Positions 23,409 through 35,199 of a stretch of 64,000 bases of DNA are shown one piece after another. Position 1 is the first letter of the stretch, and the number at the start of each line of letters is the position of its first letter. The notes under the pieces were generated by a model that ran no database searches, had not been told where the DNA came from, and saw nothing but the letters and a program-made list of their open reading frames with translations. The stretch comes from Hortaea werneckii (lineage: Eukaryota; Ascomycota; Dothideomycetes; Mycosphaerellales; Teratosphaeriaceae): assembly GCA_037044905.1 (NCBI GenBank), contig JBAOKB010000105.1:620001-684000 (forward strand), read 5' to 3'. A program made the position numbers and the translations under genes.

Positions 23409-24552
23409 GGCACGCGCATTGAGAACAAGCTCGCGAGAGTGGTAAGGTAGCGACTGAAGTTTCGAGCCAGGCACATATACACACGATCGCGCTCACTCAC
23501 ACACCCACACACTTAGCGCGGACTTGGAGGCGGACGCGGGAGACGGACAAGGAAACAGCAGGCAGGGAAGGCCCGCTTGTGGCTAATGAAAGCTGTTGAG
23601 AGGGAAGAAAGTGCGGCGCGCGCCAGAGCGGTGGCAGTAGTTGGGTGGGATTAACTGGAGTGGGAGAGAGCAATCGCAATTAAACCACCCAACCCAACCC
23701 ACGACGGCGGCGGCGGCGCGCTCTGCCAGGGCTTTTGGGGGCGGCCAGCCGGCACGTCATGATTAGATCCGCCACGACTTTTTAAGCTTCGCGGTCAAGC
23801 AACGCGCGTGCGGCAAACCGTTTGGGAACCGGGCTTTTCTTTTTTTGACAGTAGTGGTATCGTTAATAAAACCCACGTTGTGTAAACGCGCCAACACGAC
23901 ACGTGTCAGCTGATATACTCCCAGAAAGGTGGAAAGCTGAGTAAAAGCTGTCGTGTATACATCCATTGCTGCAGCTGCTCTATTTGTTTACGCGGATCGC
24001 TGTATTGTATACCTACCTACCTGTACCTACCTAGCTGCATGCCAATCCCTGTCAAGGCCCCCCGGCCGGCGGCCTGTCGCGCGCGCGCGCGCCCACCGGT
24101 CAGAGTAACACGCGTGGCCCCCTCCTTTTGATCGTCCTCTGCACAGCCCTACATGAGATCTACTGAATGATCGTTGAAACGACGACGCTTGGCCGCAGCC
24201 TTAAAGCTTACCCTCCCCGCGAAACATGCGACTTTCTGCCACCCTCCGCCAAGCACAGGAACGCGTAACCCCCTATCTGCTTATGCATGGCTGTCTGTAG
24301 CCTAGCAGCTTCTGCCATAAGCTCCGGAGAAGGAGTTTCATGTTCCTCAGGTGAGAGGTATTGGGAACTACGTAGCATGACAGAGTGGGAATGCGATACT
24401 ACTTAGGTACCAAACTGTCACGTCTGCCGGAGTCCGAGACGCCCAGCCCATCCCCCGCTTCCTCAATTATTAGTGATGTACGTAGGTAGCTACATACAAG
24501 CTCACATTCCATGCAGATACTATACAGCCCGGTCATTCTCGACCGATCTCCA
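23409..24552. promoter_or_regulatory. Intergenic: bst1 promoter and irc3 3' region with TACCTA motifs
   Basis: 1.1 kb between two minus-strand genes. It contains a (CG)n run at about 24078-24091, an array of TACCTACC-type units at 24010-24032, and further GTAGGTA/TACATAC-type units at 24477-24496. GGCGGCGGCGGC occurs near 23705. These sit on the promoter side of bst1 or the terminator side of irc3. No coding potential is supported. Confidence 0.4.
24010..24032 (+). repeat. TACCTACC short tandem array
   Basis: Four to five ACCTAC-type units with a GT interruption. Related units in the opposite orientation occur at 24477-24496, and an inverted pair at 14684-14708. Confidence 0.6.
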
Positions 24553-26601
24553 TCATGAAACAACACTCTCCCTCCCCTCCGGCTTCGCCACGGGGCCAAC
24601 ACGCACCGTCTGCATCGCCTCCGCCGCCTCCTGCTTCTGCAGCTTCCTCTCCGCCTTCCTCTTCTGGCCCAGAATCTTATGGAACCTTCCCCTCGCCCCA
24701 TGCTTAATCTTCGTGATCCAATCCCCCGCTTTGCCCTTCGCCACTTTCTCCGGCGTCAGCCTCTCCTCCTCCCCACGGAACTTGTTCAGGTAGGCGATCT
24801 GCCCCTCGGAAGCGGGACCGCGACGCCAGGCAGCATGCTTGGAGATGATCTGAAAGGGCATCTTTTCTTTCGCGAAGGTGTCGGCGGCGCGGACGGCGTG
24901 CTCGAAGGAGGCTACGGAGGAGATGAGGCGGGGTTTCATGAAGGGTGATTTCCCGCGTGCTTCGGGCGGGAGGGTCTGCGTGAACCAGACTTCGTAGTTT
25001 TGCTCGGCTTTCTTCAGCTGTAGGGAATCGCCGTTGTTGCTGGTGAGCACGCAGCGGTTGTCGTCGATCTGGACCCATGCAAATGGCGATAGTGCTCGTA
25101 TATGGCGTTCACCGGACGTGTCTTCGATTAAATCGTTGACATCTTCGTAGTCGGTGAAGGTTACGTCGCCTTGCATGTTCTCTAGGGAGAAACCTGTGGG
25201 ATTTGCGAGTTTTGCAGCGTGATCTTGCCTCGCTTTTTCGTCTTCTTTTCGCTCTTTCAGGCTTCTCAACCCTTTTGCATCTGTATCGTTCACGATCTCG
25301 CGCGGATCTAGGCCGAACAAAGTCGGCGTTGTGACGATGCCAGTCTCAAGCGATGCGACCATGTCGATAATGTGGCAGTCTTTCTTCCCCTTGTGTTTTC
25401 TCAACCCGCGCCCAATCATCTGCACCAGAAGGTTACGGGATTGCGTTGGCCTCGCGAGAACGATACAGTCAATATTAGGTATGTCGGTTCCTTCGGTGAA
25501 GATGCCACAGTTTAGCAAGACGGGGTATTCACCACGCTTGAAAGAGTCAAGTCTTTCTTTTCTCAGCTTCGACGGTGTATCGCCAGTCACAAATTGGGCA
25601 TTTATACCGTGATGACGGAACATAGCTGTGAGGCTGGTGACATGTGCGAGGTCGACGCAAAACACCAATGTCGATTTACGGCTATTGGCTTTAGCCATCC
25701 AGGCTCTGACTGTGATAGCGTTCGTCCCGTCATTGTTGACCGCTTTCGACAGGGACCCGGTTTGAAAGTCGCCCCTTGCCGATTTGACTTTAGACAAGTT
25801 TGCACCGGATTGAACAGTAGTGAAAATCACGCTCGCCAGCCAATCATCCTCGATCATATCGAGGTAGTCCTTGTGATAGACGATGTGGTCGATCGCCCTC
25901 CCGAGACTTATCCCATCTGCTCGTGAGAAAGTAGCAGAGACTCCGACGAGGGCAGTCGGCGTCTTGAGAGGATGTTCAAGCAGCCCAAAATGTTGGAGGA
26001 CGTCGAGATAAGATTTGGCAGCGATATGGTGGGCTTCGTCGACCAAGAGCAGCTTAAACCGACTGGGATCAAATTTTCGCAGGCGATCTCCATTTCCTGA
26101 AAGTAGGCTCTGGATAGAAGCCACGGTGATGTCTGCTAGCCCCGAGGCATGTCGTTCCGCCCGTTCGATCTCTACTACCTGCCCTGGATAAAGATCACGA
26201 CAATGCCGAGCCGCCTGCTCGACGAGTTCACTTCTATGGGCCAGGATGAGGGTCTGATAAGCCGCTTTCGTGGGCGCAGGTATCCGTCCGATGAGATGGC
26301 TGAAGATGACAGTCTTGCCACTGCCGGTTGCTAAGGAGAGTCCAAGGCGGCGTTCGCCCTTGGACAGATAGTCGAGAACTGCTTGGATGCTCTCCTCTTG
26401 ATAAGGTCTCAATTGCACCTTCGAGGGATCATCTCGTGCTGGTTGCAGCGTCGTCGCTAAGCCACGTCTTGAGAGCCATGGCGCCCGGACAGTCGGGCGC
26501 TGGCATGGAGTCCTTCGGGGGATGAAGGTAGCCTGTGACACTGGGAAGAATATCCTGGCGCCAGATGGTCCTCTCCATGGCCAAGCAAACAGGCCGCGCA
26601 T
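24553..26601 (-). CDS. irc3: Mitochondrial DEAD/DEAH-box helicase IRC3
   Basis: Superfamily 2 helicase; yeast Irc3 is mitochondrial and acts on branched DNA to keep mtDNA stable. Single exon, 682 residues, unbroken from ATG at 26601. The N-terminus is Arg/Ser-rich with few acids and reads as a mitochondrial presequence ([10 protein letters not shown] ... [10 protein letters not shown]). The helicase core follows: Q-motif-like [13 protein letters not shown], Walker A ATGSGKT, motif Ia [11 protein letters not shown], Walker B DEAHH, VSATFSR (motif III), then the second RecA domain with [17 protein letters not shown] and [15 protein letters not shown] (motif VI). The C-terminal ~200 residues are lineage-specific and end in a basic tail. 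It shares a 473-bp divergent intergenic region with UPF2, a head-to-head arrangement allowing co-regulation. One of the few long genes here with no frame break. Confidence 0.9.
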   Translation of the reverse strand: MRGLFAWPWRGPSGARIFFPVSQATFIPRRTPCQRPTVRAPWLSRRGLATTLQPARDDPSKVQLRPYQEESIQAVLDYLSKGERRLGLSLATGSGKTVIFSHLIGRIPAPTKAAYQTLILAHRSELVEQAARHCRDLYPGQVVEIERAERHASGLADITVASIQSLLSGNGDRLRKFDPSRFKLLLVDEAHHIAAKSYLDVLQHFGLLEHPLKTPTALVGVSATFSRADGISLGRAIDHIVYHKDYLDMIEDDWLASVIFTTVQSGANLSKVKSARGDFQTGSLSKAVNNDGTNAITVRAWMAKANSRKSTLVFCVDLAHVTSLTAMFRHHGINAQFVTGDTPSKLRKERLDSFKRGEYPVLLNCGIFTEGTDIPNIDCIVLARPTQSRNLLVQMIGRGLRKHKGKKDCHIIDMVASLETGIVTTPTLFGLDPREIVNDTDAKGLRSLKERKEDEKARQDHAAKLANPTGFSLENMQGDVTFTDYEDVNDLIEDTSGERHIRALSPFAWVQIDDNRCVLTSNNGDSLQLKKAEQNYEVWFTQTLPPEARGKSPFMKPRLISSVASFEHAVRAADTFAKEKMPFQIISKHAAWRRGPASEGQIAYLNKFRGEEERLTPEKVAKGKAGDWITKIKHGARGRFHKILGQKRKAERKLQKQEAAEAMQTVRVGPVAKPEGRESVVS

Positions 26602-27074
26602 GAAGCGTGCTCAGCTCCGGTTGCTCTTGGGGTTGCAGAGCATGGGAAATGTAGAGTTTCTTCTGCACAAGGTACTGTAGCCGTCTGGGGGAGGTACAGC
26701 GTCTCCAAACGCACTGGCCGCTCGGCTGCGCGGGAATTTACATCCGGGCCGTACCTGGCGTCAAACCTTAGATCTCTGATAACTGTAGGGCTGGCCTTGC
26801 TGGCCCCACTGCTGGCTGCATGTCGCAGGTGCGCCAAACATGCGGCTTCACTACCGCAAAGAAGTGAACCGACTGCGGCGATTTGACGACATTCACTTCC
26901 AGCCCCAGCCGCCTCTGACTCGCGCGGCCTCACGATACACCTCCGGCTGCTAATGCGAGCTCTTGCCAAGAGCTTGCAGACACCATCACTTTCAATGCCG
27001 GACCGCTGACCGTTCCTATCCTCCACCCACCTACCCCCTCCCGCCGAGACACGCGCCGGGGACCCCAGGCCGCC
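26602..27074. promoter_or_regulatory. Divergent promoter of irc3 and upf2
   Basis: 473 bp head-to-head promoter region. The + strand side just before 27075 is C-rich (CCCACCTACCCCCTCCCGCC). Minus-strand open frames across it are continuations of the irc3 frame or shadows. Confidence 0.4.
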
Positions 27075-30000
27075 ATGGAGCGGCAACGAAAGAACGAGCT
27101 GAAGGACCTGAACCTGCGGGCTTGGGATGGGGAACAGAATGTCTTCCCCGTGCAGTCCTCGCTGGACTCGAACATGAAGAAGAATACCGCTTTCATCAAA
27201 CGCCTACGCACGGGGATCAATGCTGCTGCTGTCAGCACCTTCATTCAGGAAGTGCGGTCGCTGTCGCTACACAGATACCTGACTGAGATTGTCTCGGCGT
27301 GCTACGAAGGCCTCTGCAAGTTGAAGACTGCGGGAGAGATCGCTGCGGGTGTAGAAGTGGTTAGTGCGCTGCATCAGCGATTTGGACCGGAAGAATTTAC
27401 ATGCTATCTCGGATGGCTTATTGGTCGTGGGCTCAGCACGCCGGATAGAGCGCAGCTCAAGGCGCTTAGCGCTGAGGTGCGGGAACGAGAGGAGCGCGAG
27501 CGAGTTGCGCGCCAGCGGACCCTCCTCCGTGTTGCCACAGAGTTGTGGCTTGTTGCTGTGCTGAGAAGCCTTGAAGATGTTACACGGCCCGAAGAAGCAG
27601 GCAAGGCTAAAGAGGGGACCAAAGGCTTGGATGCTCCTCCAAAAGTGAAGAGCAATGGTGCTCGCACCGATGTTGGTGACCCAGAGCCTTTCCCACTGGA
27701 GGTTCTGAAAGATATGTTAGGCTATGACCGGGAGCATGTCAATTTGCCACTCGTCGTCTTGTTTGTCAAGACTTTTGCGTGGGATATCCTTGGTTCTCGC
27801 GTTGGCAAGACCGAAGGTCGTAAGCAAGTGGGAGAAGACGGCGCGACTGCTGCAGCCAACGGCACGACTGAGTCCGCGACTTCGACAGAGGACGATGACG
27901 GGTCGGCCAAAGAGACTCCAATGATAGGCCCCGAGCTACAACAAAGGTTCCGCAACATTCTTGCTCGTTATTTTGAAGATGTCAAGTCGCATTTAGTGCG
28001 AGACCAAAAGCATCTCGCGGCTCAGGGGAAGCGAAATGCAGAGGCTTATGTGAAATCTGGCGAGGTCTTTGAGGATCGGCAAGCCAATTATGAGAAGGCC
28101 ACGAGAGCGCAAGAGAAGCTGCTGGCGAGCACTCAGACCCTAGCCGAGGTGCTTGGCTTGGAGATGCCTGACTTGTCCGAGAAGGACGCTGCGAATGCGG
28201 GTCTCGAAGGCAGTATTGGCCTTGTGAAGACGGGAGAATATTTGCGAGGTCAAGGCGACGGCGCTGGCATCTGGGAAGATGAGGACGAACGTCGCTTTTA
28301 CGAGAACTTGGTGGACCTGAAAGATCGAGTTCCGGGAATCCTACTCGAAGACAGCAAAAAGAAGAAAACGGACAATGATGAGCAGGTCGGCCGAAAAGTC
28401 GATGAGCCTAACGACACAAAGGCAGATGCTAAGCCTGCCGAGGCAGACGATACTTCGACGGCAATCGCGAACAAGACGGTTGGTGCGCAGGTTGATGCGC
28501 TTCTGGCCCGTCTGCACGAGCTCACAAACAAGGATCAAGTCGATCAATTTGCGATCGACTTTTGTTTCCTCAACTCAAAAGCGTCGCGCAATCGCCTGAT
28601 CAAGTCTGTCCAGGAGATTCCCAAGGGTCGAATCGACCTCCTGCCGCTTTATGGCCGTCTCATCGGCACCCTGGGCCGCTACCTGGTGGATGTTCCACAA
28701 GCTATTACATCGTATCTGGATGACGAATTCCGTAGTCTCCAGCGCCGCAAGTCAAAGGATTTCCTCGGCCAGGTGCGCATGGTGAACGTGCGCTATATTG
28801 CGGAGCTTACCAAGTTCGGCGTCGTCCCAGAGCATGTCATTTTCCACTGCTTGAAGGTCAGCCTTGATGATTTCTCCCGGATGAATATTGAAATTATTGC
28901 AACGCTTCTGGAGAATTGTGGAAGGTACCTCCTGCGCAACCCGGAGACTGCACCACGCATGTCGTCCTTTTTGGAGACGTTGCAGCGTAAGAAAGCCGCA
29001 CAGCATCTTGGCCAGCAGGAGCGCATGCTTGTCGAGAACGCCGTGTACTACGTCAACCCTCCCGAACGTGCTGCCATCCAGCAGAAGGAGAGGACTACTC
29101 TAGAGCTTTACGTGCGGAAATTGGTGTACGAGGACCTGAACAAGAAGACTATTGAGAAGGTCATCAAACAGATACGCAAGCTTCACTGGGAAGAGACGGA
29201 GGTGGTTGAGCTGCTCCGCAAGGTCTTCGTCAAGCCTGGTAAGATCAAGTACAGTCACGTCCACCTACTAGCTGTTATGCTTGGTGCACTCTACAAGTTC
29301 CACGTGGGCTTTGCCATCTCGGTCATCGACGAGGTGTTGGAGCGCATCACAGTCGGCCTGGAGACGAACGATTTCAAGTACAACCAACGTCGCATTGCTG
29401 AAGTGAAGTACCTGGGTGAACTCTACATTTACAGGCTCGTCGACTCAGGACTGATCTTTGACACGCTCTACCAAATCCTCAACTACGGACACGATGGATA
29501 TGCACAGCCTGGCAAAATTTCGCCAATGGATCTTCCGGACGACTATTTTCGTATTCGTCTTGTTGCGGCCTTGCTTGAAACCTGCGGAGTTTACTTCGAG
29601 AGGGGCGCGAACAAGAGGAAACTCGACTTCTATCTGGCTTTCCTTCAATACTACATCAACCTGAAAGATCCGCTGCCGATGGATATGGAATTCGTTGTGC
29701 AAGACCTCTACAGCTTGCTGAGGAAGGATTGGAAACTTGTCCTCAACGATTTGCCAGAAGCGAGTCGTGTCTTTGCCGAAGCGTGCAAGCAGAACTACCA
29801 AGATACGGCAAGTGGCAAGGCGGCAGAAGTCGAAGATGACGAGCCAACTGCTGAGCCTGACGGCTCTCATGATCCACGTGCTGACGGTGAAGATGCTCGT
29901 CTTGCGGACGACGACGCCGAAGATGCCAAATCAGACGACGAAGAAGCCGCACAAGCTGAAGAAGGCGCAGGACTCCCGCAGAGTCCGACGACGAGGAACA

Positions 30001-30822
30001 TATTGTCGTCACTAGACCAGAAGATCAACGCGACCCTGAGGCTGAAGCCGAATTTGACCGCGAACTTGCTAAGATGATGGCTGAAAGTGTAGAGTCGCGC
30101 CGAACCGATCGCAAGCCTATGTTCGATGTCCCACTTCCCATGCGCCGCACCGTACGTGATGCCACCAGCACTGCCGATGACAGCGGTGGCGAATCGCCTG
30201 CGCCGGCTGCGCCTGGTCAGGGAACCATGAAGTTCGCTCTCTTGAGCAAGAAAGGCAACCGCCAACAGGTAAATCCTTCTTCTCAAATCCATAGTCCAGA
30301 TGTCAGCGCTCACATAATCCACAGACCCGATCAATCGATCTGCCCTCCGACTCGAACTTTGCTATTGCTATGCGCAATCAGCAAGAGGCCGAGCGCGCCG
30401 AGCAGCAACGTATCAAGAACCTGGTCCTCAACTACGACCTCACGGATGATCAGAACGATGGTATTCCCCAACCCAATTTCCATTACGTCCACTCGCGCAA
30501 CGGCACCCGCACGCGTCTCGTCGGCAACGGTTCCCTCAACAAGAGCCTTGCTCCCCTTCCCTTCAAACCCGGCGGTCGCTCTCAACGCTTGACCAGCTCC
30601 GGTGGTACTAAAGACGACGACGACGGCAATGCCAAAAAGACGCTTCATCCCGCCACCCTTCCACCAACCCCCACTGTCAACTACCCTAAGCTCCCTGACG
30701 CATTGGCTGACCATCCAGGCACCTTCGAAACCCTTCACGGCCAGCCCCGTCTCGACAAGTCCGGCAATACGCGGAGCAAGCAGCGCTCGAGGAAGTTACA
30801 GCTGTCGGATGTTGATTGGTGA
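27075..30822 (+). CDS. upf2: Nonsense-mediated decay factor UPF2/NMD2
   Basis: Bridges UPF1 and UPF3 in nonsense-mediated mRNA decay; cytoplasmic. Starts MERQRKNELKDLNLRAWDG. Three MIF4G helical domains are recognisable at about residues 40-180, 480-680 and 690-880 (for example VDQFAIDFCFLNSKASRNRLI and KYNQRRIAEVKYLGELYIYRL). A very acidic linker follows, then DVPLPMR and the C-terminal UPF1-binding region (NFAIAMRNQQEAER, RIKNLVLNYDL). Intron 30269-30324. The frame changes near 29972 in the acidic linker: the first frame stops at 30077, while the next frame gives DDEEHIVV...ELAKMMAES..RKPMFDVPLPMR, typical of the family. One extra A (GGAACT) would join them. About 1,230 residues. The break falls in low-complexity sequence between domains, so both halves are well conserved and the gene is probably functional. 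Confidence 0.9.
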
Positions 30823-32009
30823 GGCCGAACCTTTGTCCACCTCATCGGAAATAACGCAGCAAGTGAAGCGAGATTTTGTATTTCTCTGTGCTAAGCTGAT
30901 CTCGCCTTCCTCGTGGGCTATCGCAGGACATAACGATGGCCTTGCCCTCCCTTTCCATGAGACATTTCATCTGTTTGTCTCTATCAATGAGATCGGGTTA
31001 CACGACCTTCAAAACGTGGAAATGATGATGTTTGGTGCATGATAGCTGTTTTACCTGCCTCCAAACCGACCCGTCCACCTTTCGAGCACGAATGACGGCG
31101 GCAACACAACCCCTACCCAACTTTGCTGGGCCACATGGACGCCGCCATTTTTCCGGCCAGCTGATCAGCAAACCGTGGGAATTGTGTGAAGCCATCAGGT
31201 CCTCTTGCAGAGGAAGGGACGGAGTCTCAATGAATCTCTACGCAGCGGAATGGGGCGAGATGGGTGATAGGGAGGAGAGAGGAGAGGCGAGCGAAAGGAA
31301 GGAAAGGAACATGACTCGACCACGGTTTCAGGCGAATGGGCTGAGGCTGGTAGTTAGTGATGGCTAGACGAGGGGTGGTGGAATAAGAAGAGTGCAGGGG
31401 TACAGACAGGCAGTGGATGTTGGGCACTGAGATGGTGGTGCAGGTGAGGGTGGGTGGATAGAGAATTTGAGAGTGGAGAGTAGATATCAGATTGGCTGCG
31501 ATAGGGTGTGGAGTTGCTGACCTGTAGTCATTCGTTCACGATTTCCTTCTTCCTCCCGCCTCCCTTCTCGGTCTCACACTTTGCCATCTTGCCCGTTCTT
31601 TTGGTGTCGATGGATGTAGAGGGAGGAGCTGCATTTGAGGAAAAGTGAAAGAATGGATTTGACCGACCGCTACACAGGTTTCGCTGGATTCCATATGATG
31701 AAGTATAAGCTACATACAAGTCAGAACCACCCCGACCCACTCCACTCTTCTCTTCTCCTCCCTTTGCGCCAGCCATCGTCTCTCCGGGGATGTCGTACTA
31801 GGATACTGAATTGCGAGGGGAGGAAACACAAGAACGAGACCTCCGCCCTCTTCCCCTGCCAACCCCGAAAAAGAAAATGAAAAACAAACAGGTCGCCTGT
31901 CTAGGAATACATCGTCAACCCCCAACCCCAACAACAAAGACTAAGAGGAAGGAGAAGCGTGTTCCCACCTTCACCCCTCTCTTTCTCTCTTCCCCTTCTC
32001 TTTCAAGAA
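30823..32009. other. Intergenic 3' region downstream of upf2
   Basis: 1.2 kb with no supported gene. It lies between upf2 (+) and a minus-strand small ORF, so it should hold two 3' ends. Purine-rich runs occur at 31255-31310 and a pyrimidine-rich block at 31960-32010. Confidence 0.4.
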
Positions 32010-32420
32010 TCAACCACTACCACCACCACAGCCACTGCTATGATACCCCTTCAAACTCCCCGCCTCCAGCAACTTCTCATGCGCTTCGCGCTTCAAATCG
32101 CTCGGGTTCCAACTCTGTCGCCTTTGCGCCGGCGCGCCTGCCGCTGCCGCCGCTGCTGCGGCTGATGAGGAGGCTTGGTGGTAGTTGTCCGTTGCTGGTG
32201 GTCCTGCTCCGGCGGCGGAAGTTGTAGCGGTCGTGACTACACCGCTGCCAACGACAACGCCAGTGGGGTGGTTGAAGTCGGGGTCTTTGGTCGTCAGGTG
32301 GAAGTCGTGGCTTGAACTGCTGGGGATCTCGGCGGGCTTGGTTTCGGAGACGAGGGCGCGCGTGGCGAGGGTGCTGGCTTTTTGGTAGTCGTAGGGGTGG
32401 GTGCCTAGGGTGGAAGCCAT
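32010..32420 (-). CDS. Small Ala/Ser-rich hypothetical protein
   Basis: 136-residue frame from ATG at 32420 to a stop at 32010. Composition is Ser/Thr/Ala/Gly-rich with an eight-Ala run near residue 90. The C-terminal part is better structured: RRQSWNPSDLKREAHEKLLE, followed by a Gly-rich end. That C-terminal block looks like a short conserved element of a kind seen in small uncharacterised fungal proteins, but I cannot name a family. No signal peptide or transmembrane segment is visible. It has an ordinary ATG and low-complexity but biased codon use. It could be a true small gene or a lucky frame; the DLKREAHEKLL segment is what argues for a gene. Confidence 0.5.
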   Translation of the reverse strand: MASTLGTHPYDYQKASTLATRALVSETKPAEIPSSSSHDFHLTTKDPDFNHPTGVVVGSGVVTTATTSAAGAGPPATDNYHQASSSAAAAAAAAGAPAQRRQSWNPSDLKREAHEKLLEAGSLKGYHSSGCGGGSG

Positions 32421-33488
32421 GATCTTTCCTTGTTCGGTTTTTCGCTTGGTGGCTATTTGGTTGACAGTTCTTGATAGCGAGGACCTTCTTGGGCTGTTCT
32501 CTTCGGCCTAAGGATGTGAATGTCTGGCTTTTGGTGGGGTTTGTCCTTCTTGCTGCGGCTGGCGAGCTGTAAGATGTGATTGTGAATATGGTTTTGCAGC
32601 CGTTGAATCGAATGTGCCTGTTGTTTTCTTTGAATCAATCCGAGAATAGGCGAGTAATCACCTCCCTGTACGGCTGCCTCCCTCATTTTCAACTGCTCCT
32701 GCTGTAAACTTTCCCCCACCTCAAGATGGGACTTGCCAAGTGTCAGCATGGAAGTTGCATGCGCTCACACTGTGGTCTGATGTGCAGGAAAGGGAGGGGA
32801 AAGCACCAACGTGCAGATTACCTCTGGCATGAGCTTTACCAGCTCAAGGTACTTCCCAAGATACCCCATCCTTGAGCTGGACCTGCCCCTGCTATATGCC
32901 CGATCGAGAGAGCTCTCAGCAATGGCCTGTGAGCTCCATTATCTGCTGTGAGCGAGAACGACCACTTATCACCTCTGGATGATGTGTTGTCTACCATTCC
33001 AAAACCGGCGTGGAGCGGATCTCTTGCAATGTCGCCGTCATCAATTTAGCAGTATGCCCGCTTCTCTCGGCATTTTCTGTATCTCAGACATCGGATGTTT
33101 AACTTGATGCGACACGTGACCAGAGAAGGATAGTTTGCAGCCTTCCAGGCATGTGATCGTCCTACCAAAAAGTGAGCCGGTGGGTGTAAATCTCCATGGC
33201 TAAAGTCATGCCGCAGCGTAATGCATCTCGCTTTTTGACAAATGAACCTGTGGCAATCACTTCAATCAGAAAAGAAAAGAGCTTGCGACCATGTTCCTGG
33301 CCAAATGTGGTTTGAGCTATTCGTCTAAAAAAGCAAGACAGTCACCGTTACTGCAAAATGTGGTATCTCGTAAACCCCATGCCCAAAACGAAATGCCTTT
33401 CCCCTACGCCACTAAACTCCCATCAGAGACTCGTAAAGCTTCTGCCAGATGTCCTTCACTCTGTCTGCCTCTGTCCAGATCAGTCTTT
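32421..33488. other. Intergenic region between the small ORF and spc24
   Basis: 1.07 kb. A 98-residue minus-strand frame at 32453-32749 (Gln/Lys-rich) immediately upstream of the small ORF is probably its 5' leader rather than a gene. The rest, including 32760-33290, shows nothing supported. The right end is the spc24 3' UTR. Confidence 0.4.
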
Positions 33489-34195
33489 TCACAGACTATC
33501 CCAGAACATATTCGCATAGAAACTCCGGTTAATCTTCCCATCTACATTGACGACATTCACGTCGCCTCGGGCGGTATTGTGAATGACAGCCCGATTGTAC
33601 TCGCCTGTCGTGTCGTCCTGCGAAGCGTCGATGCCGAGGGAGCGGTAGAATTGGAGTTTGAGACTGTCAATGAGTGTTAGCAAAGCGTGTCCTCCCACAT
33701 GAAGATTCGCCATCGTCGTCGTGGGTGAAGCCAGACGATATGTGCGAGTAGCAGATGTCCGGATCAAACTTACATCACTTCATCTTCAGCATCCCCAACA
33801 GTCCTCCTACCCCCCTCCGTTCCTTCCTTCTCCAATTGCTCCAGTTGCGCTTTCAACCCAGCCAACTCCGACCCTAACCTCTCGCCTTCAATCTCCGCAT
33901 CGCTGACTCCCTTCGCCACACGGAACTTTTCGGTATCCATCCGCAGCATCTCGCTAGCGTGCTTGCCTGCATCGTGCCGCTCTTCTTCGTAGGCGTACTC
34001 GGATTTCAGGTTGTTGAGCCGGCGGCTGAGGTTCTTGAGGATGGATTGCTGCTGGTTGAGTTTGGCGTTGCGGGTCGTGTGCAGGGTGCCGATGGATTCG
34101 GAGATGCGGCTCAGGGCTTCCTTGTCGGGCGCAATGTGGAATTGGTTGGTGGTTTCGGTGATGAGGGAGACGGGGTCTTCGTCGAAGAGGACCAT
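33489..34195 (-). CDS. spc24: Kinetochore protein Spc24 (Ndc80 complex)
   Basis: Subunit of the Ndc80 complex that anchors it to the inner kinetochore through the globular head formed with Spc25. Exon 1, 34195-33774, starts MVLFDEDPVSLI and is mostly coiled coil (ISESIGTLHTTRNAKLNQQ..., LAGLKAQLEQLEKE). Intron 33664-33773 (GTAAGT donor; acceptor GACAG after a CTAAC branch) joins EDEVI to LKLQFYRSLGID. Exon 2, 33663-33489, is the conserved globular head: NRAVIHNTARGDVNVVNVD and a C-terminal FYANMFWDSL. 198 residues, normal length, no frame break. Divergent from FIS1 across 365 bp. Confidence 0.93.
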
Positions 34196-34560
34196 TTTTG
34201 TGCGCAGGATGGGTGTGATGGCTTCCTGATGTGCGATGCGGCGGTCCCAGTAAGTATTTTGAGTGTGTGATTCCCGTAGTGTAGAGTGTCTCAATGCGCT
34301 GGCACTGGCGATATGGTATCCCTTCTAGATTCTGTACAGCTTTGTTGATCCCGTCGCACGCGAAAGTCAACAAAGCTCGGGTCACAGCAACGGAGCGGAA
34401 CTTCCCCCGCGAATGACGATCGCCAAGCTGCCTCCCTCCCCCAGCTTCCAAGTGCTTGCGCATGTGAAAGCCGACAGGCAGATAGGGAAGGGGTAGGCGG
34501 CAAAACATACAAGGTACACTGCACACATCAAACAGTGTTGAAGCGTAGAAGGCAGTGACT
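34196..34560. promoter_or_regulatory. Divergent promoter of spc24 and fis1
   Basis: 365 bp head-to-head region containing both promoters and 5' leaders. No distinct motif stands out. Confidence 0.4.
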
Positions 34561-35199
34561 ATGAGCAACCTCCCATGTAAGTCGGACTTGCACATCATCA
34601 CCATCCAGCAAAGCCAGCGACAGCACAATCACCAGCGACATACGATGGCTAACCCTGATCTCTGGCTACCAGACGCGGCCGATGCCGAAAGGTACGCATC
34701 TCTCTGTTCCAAACATCAAACCTATACCAGTGCATCGGCATAATAACCATACCCTCTCTCTTCCTCCTACAGCCCACTGAAACCCGCCGAACTCGGCGTC
34801 CTCCGCTCGCAGTACGAAAAGGAAGGCGAATACGTCTCCCTCCAGACCAAGTTCAACTTCGCCTGGGGCCTGATCAAGTCCAACCAGCGCCACGACCAGC
34901 AGGAAGGGGTGCGTCTCTTATCCGACATCTTCCGCGCGAGCCCCGAACGTCGTCGCGAATGTCTCTACTACCTGGCTCTAGGGAACTATAAGCTGGGAAA
35001 TTATGCCGAGGCGAGGAGGTATAATGATAGTTTGCTTGGGCTGGAGGGAGGCAACCTGCAGGCGCAGAGTTTGAGGCAGCTGATCGATGAGAAGGTTAGT
35101 AAGGAGGGGTTGATGGGCGTGGCGATTGTGGGTGGGTTGGCGGCGGCTGCGGCTGTCGGTGTGGGGATGCTGGTTAAGGGGGCACAGCGGAAGCGATGA
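34561..35199 (+). CDS. fis1: Mitochondrial fission protein Fis1
   Basis: Tail-anchored outer-membrane adaptor that recruits fission machinery to mitochondria and peroxisomes. The N-terminus is encoded by two very small exons: 34561-34576 (16 nt) and 34673-34691 (19 nt), separated by intron 34577-34672 with a GCTAAC branch-like site. Intron 34692-34772 precedes the main exon 34773-35199. Splicing gives [19 protein letters not shown], the usual fungal start; an ATG at 34644 would give a different N-terminus and is not used. Two TPR-like repeats follow ([31 protein letters not shown]), then a C-terminal anchor [20 protein letters not shown] and basic QRKR tail. 153 residues, the family's normal size, no frame break. 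Confidence 0.95.

Noticed and set aside
23409..23474. Upstream extension of bst1 to 23474
   Set aside because: That start is GTG in a eukaryotic gene; the ATG at 23408 is the first plausible start.
24070..24095. CpG run as a special element or origin
   Set aside because: It is a short simple repeat with no associated structure or partner; nothing supports a function.
30074..30592. Separate gene starting MMAESVESRR downstream of UPF2
   Set aside because: Its sequence is the conserved UPF2 C-terminal region (DVPLPMR, then NFAIAMR after splicing), so it belongs to upf2 after a frame break.
34644..34743. FIS1 start at the ATG at 34644
   Set aside because: It lies inside intron 1; splicing from the ATG at 34561 gives the conserved MSNLPYAADAES start instead.
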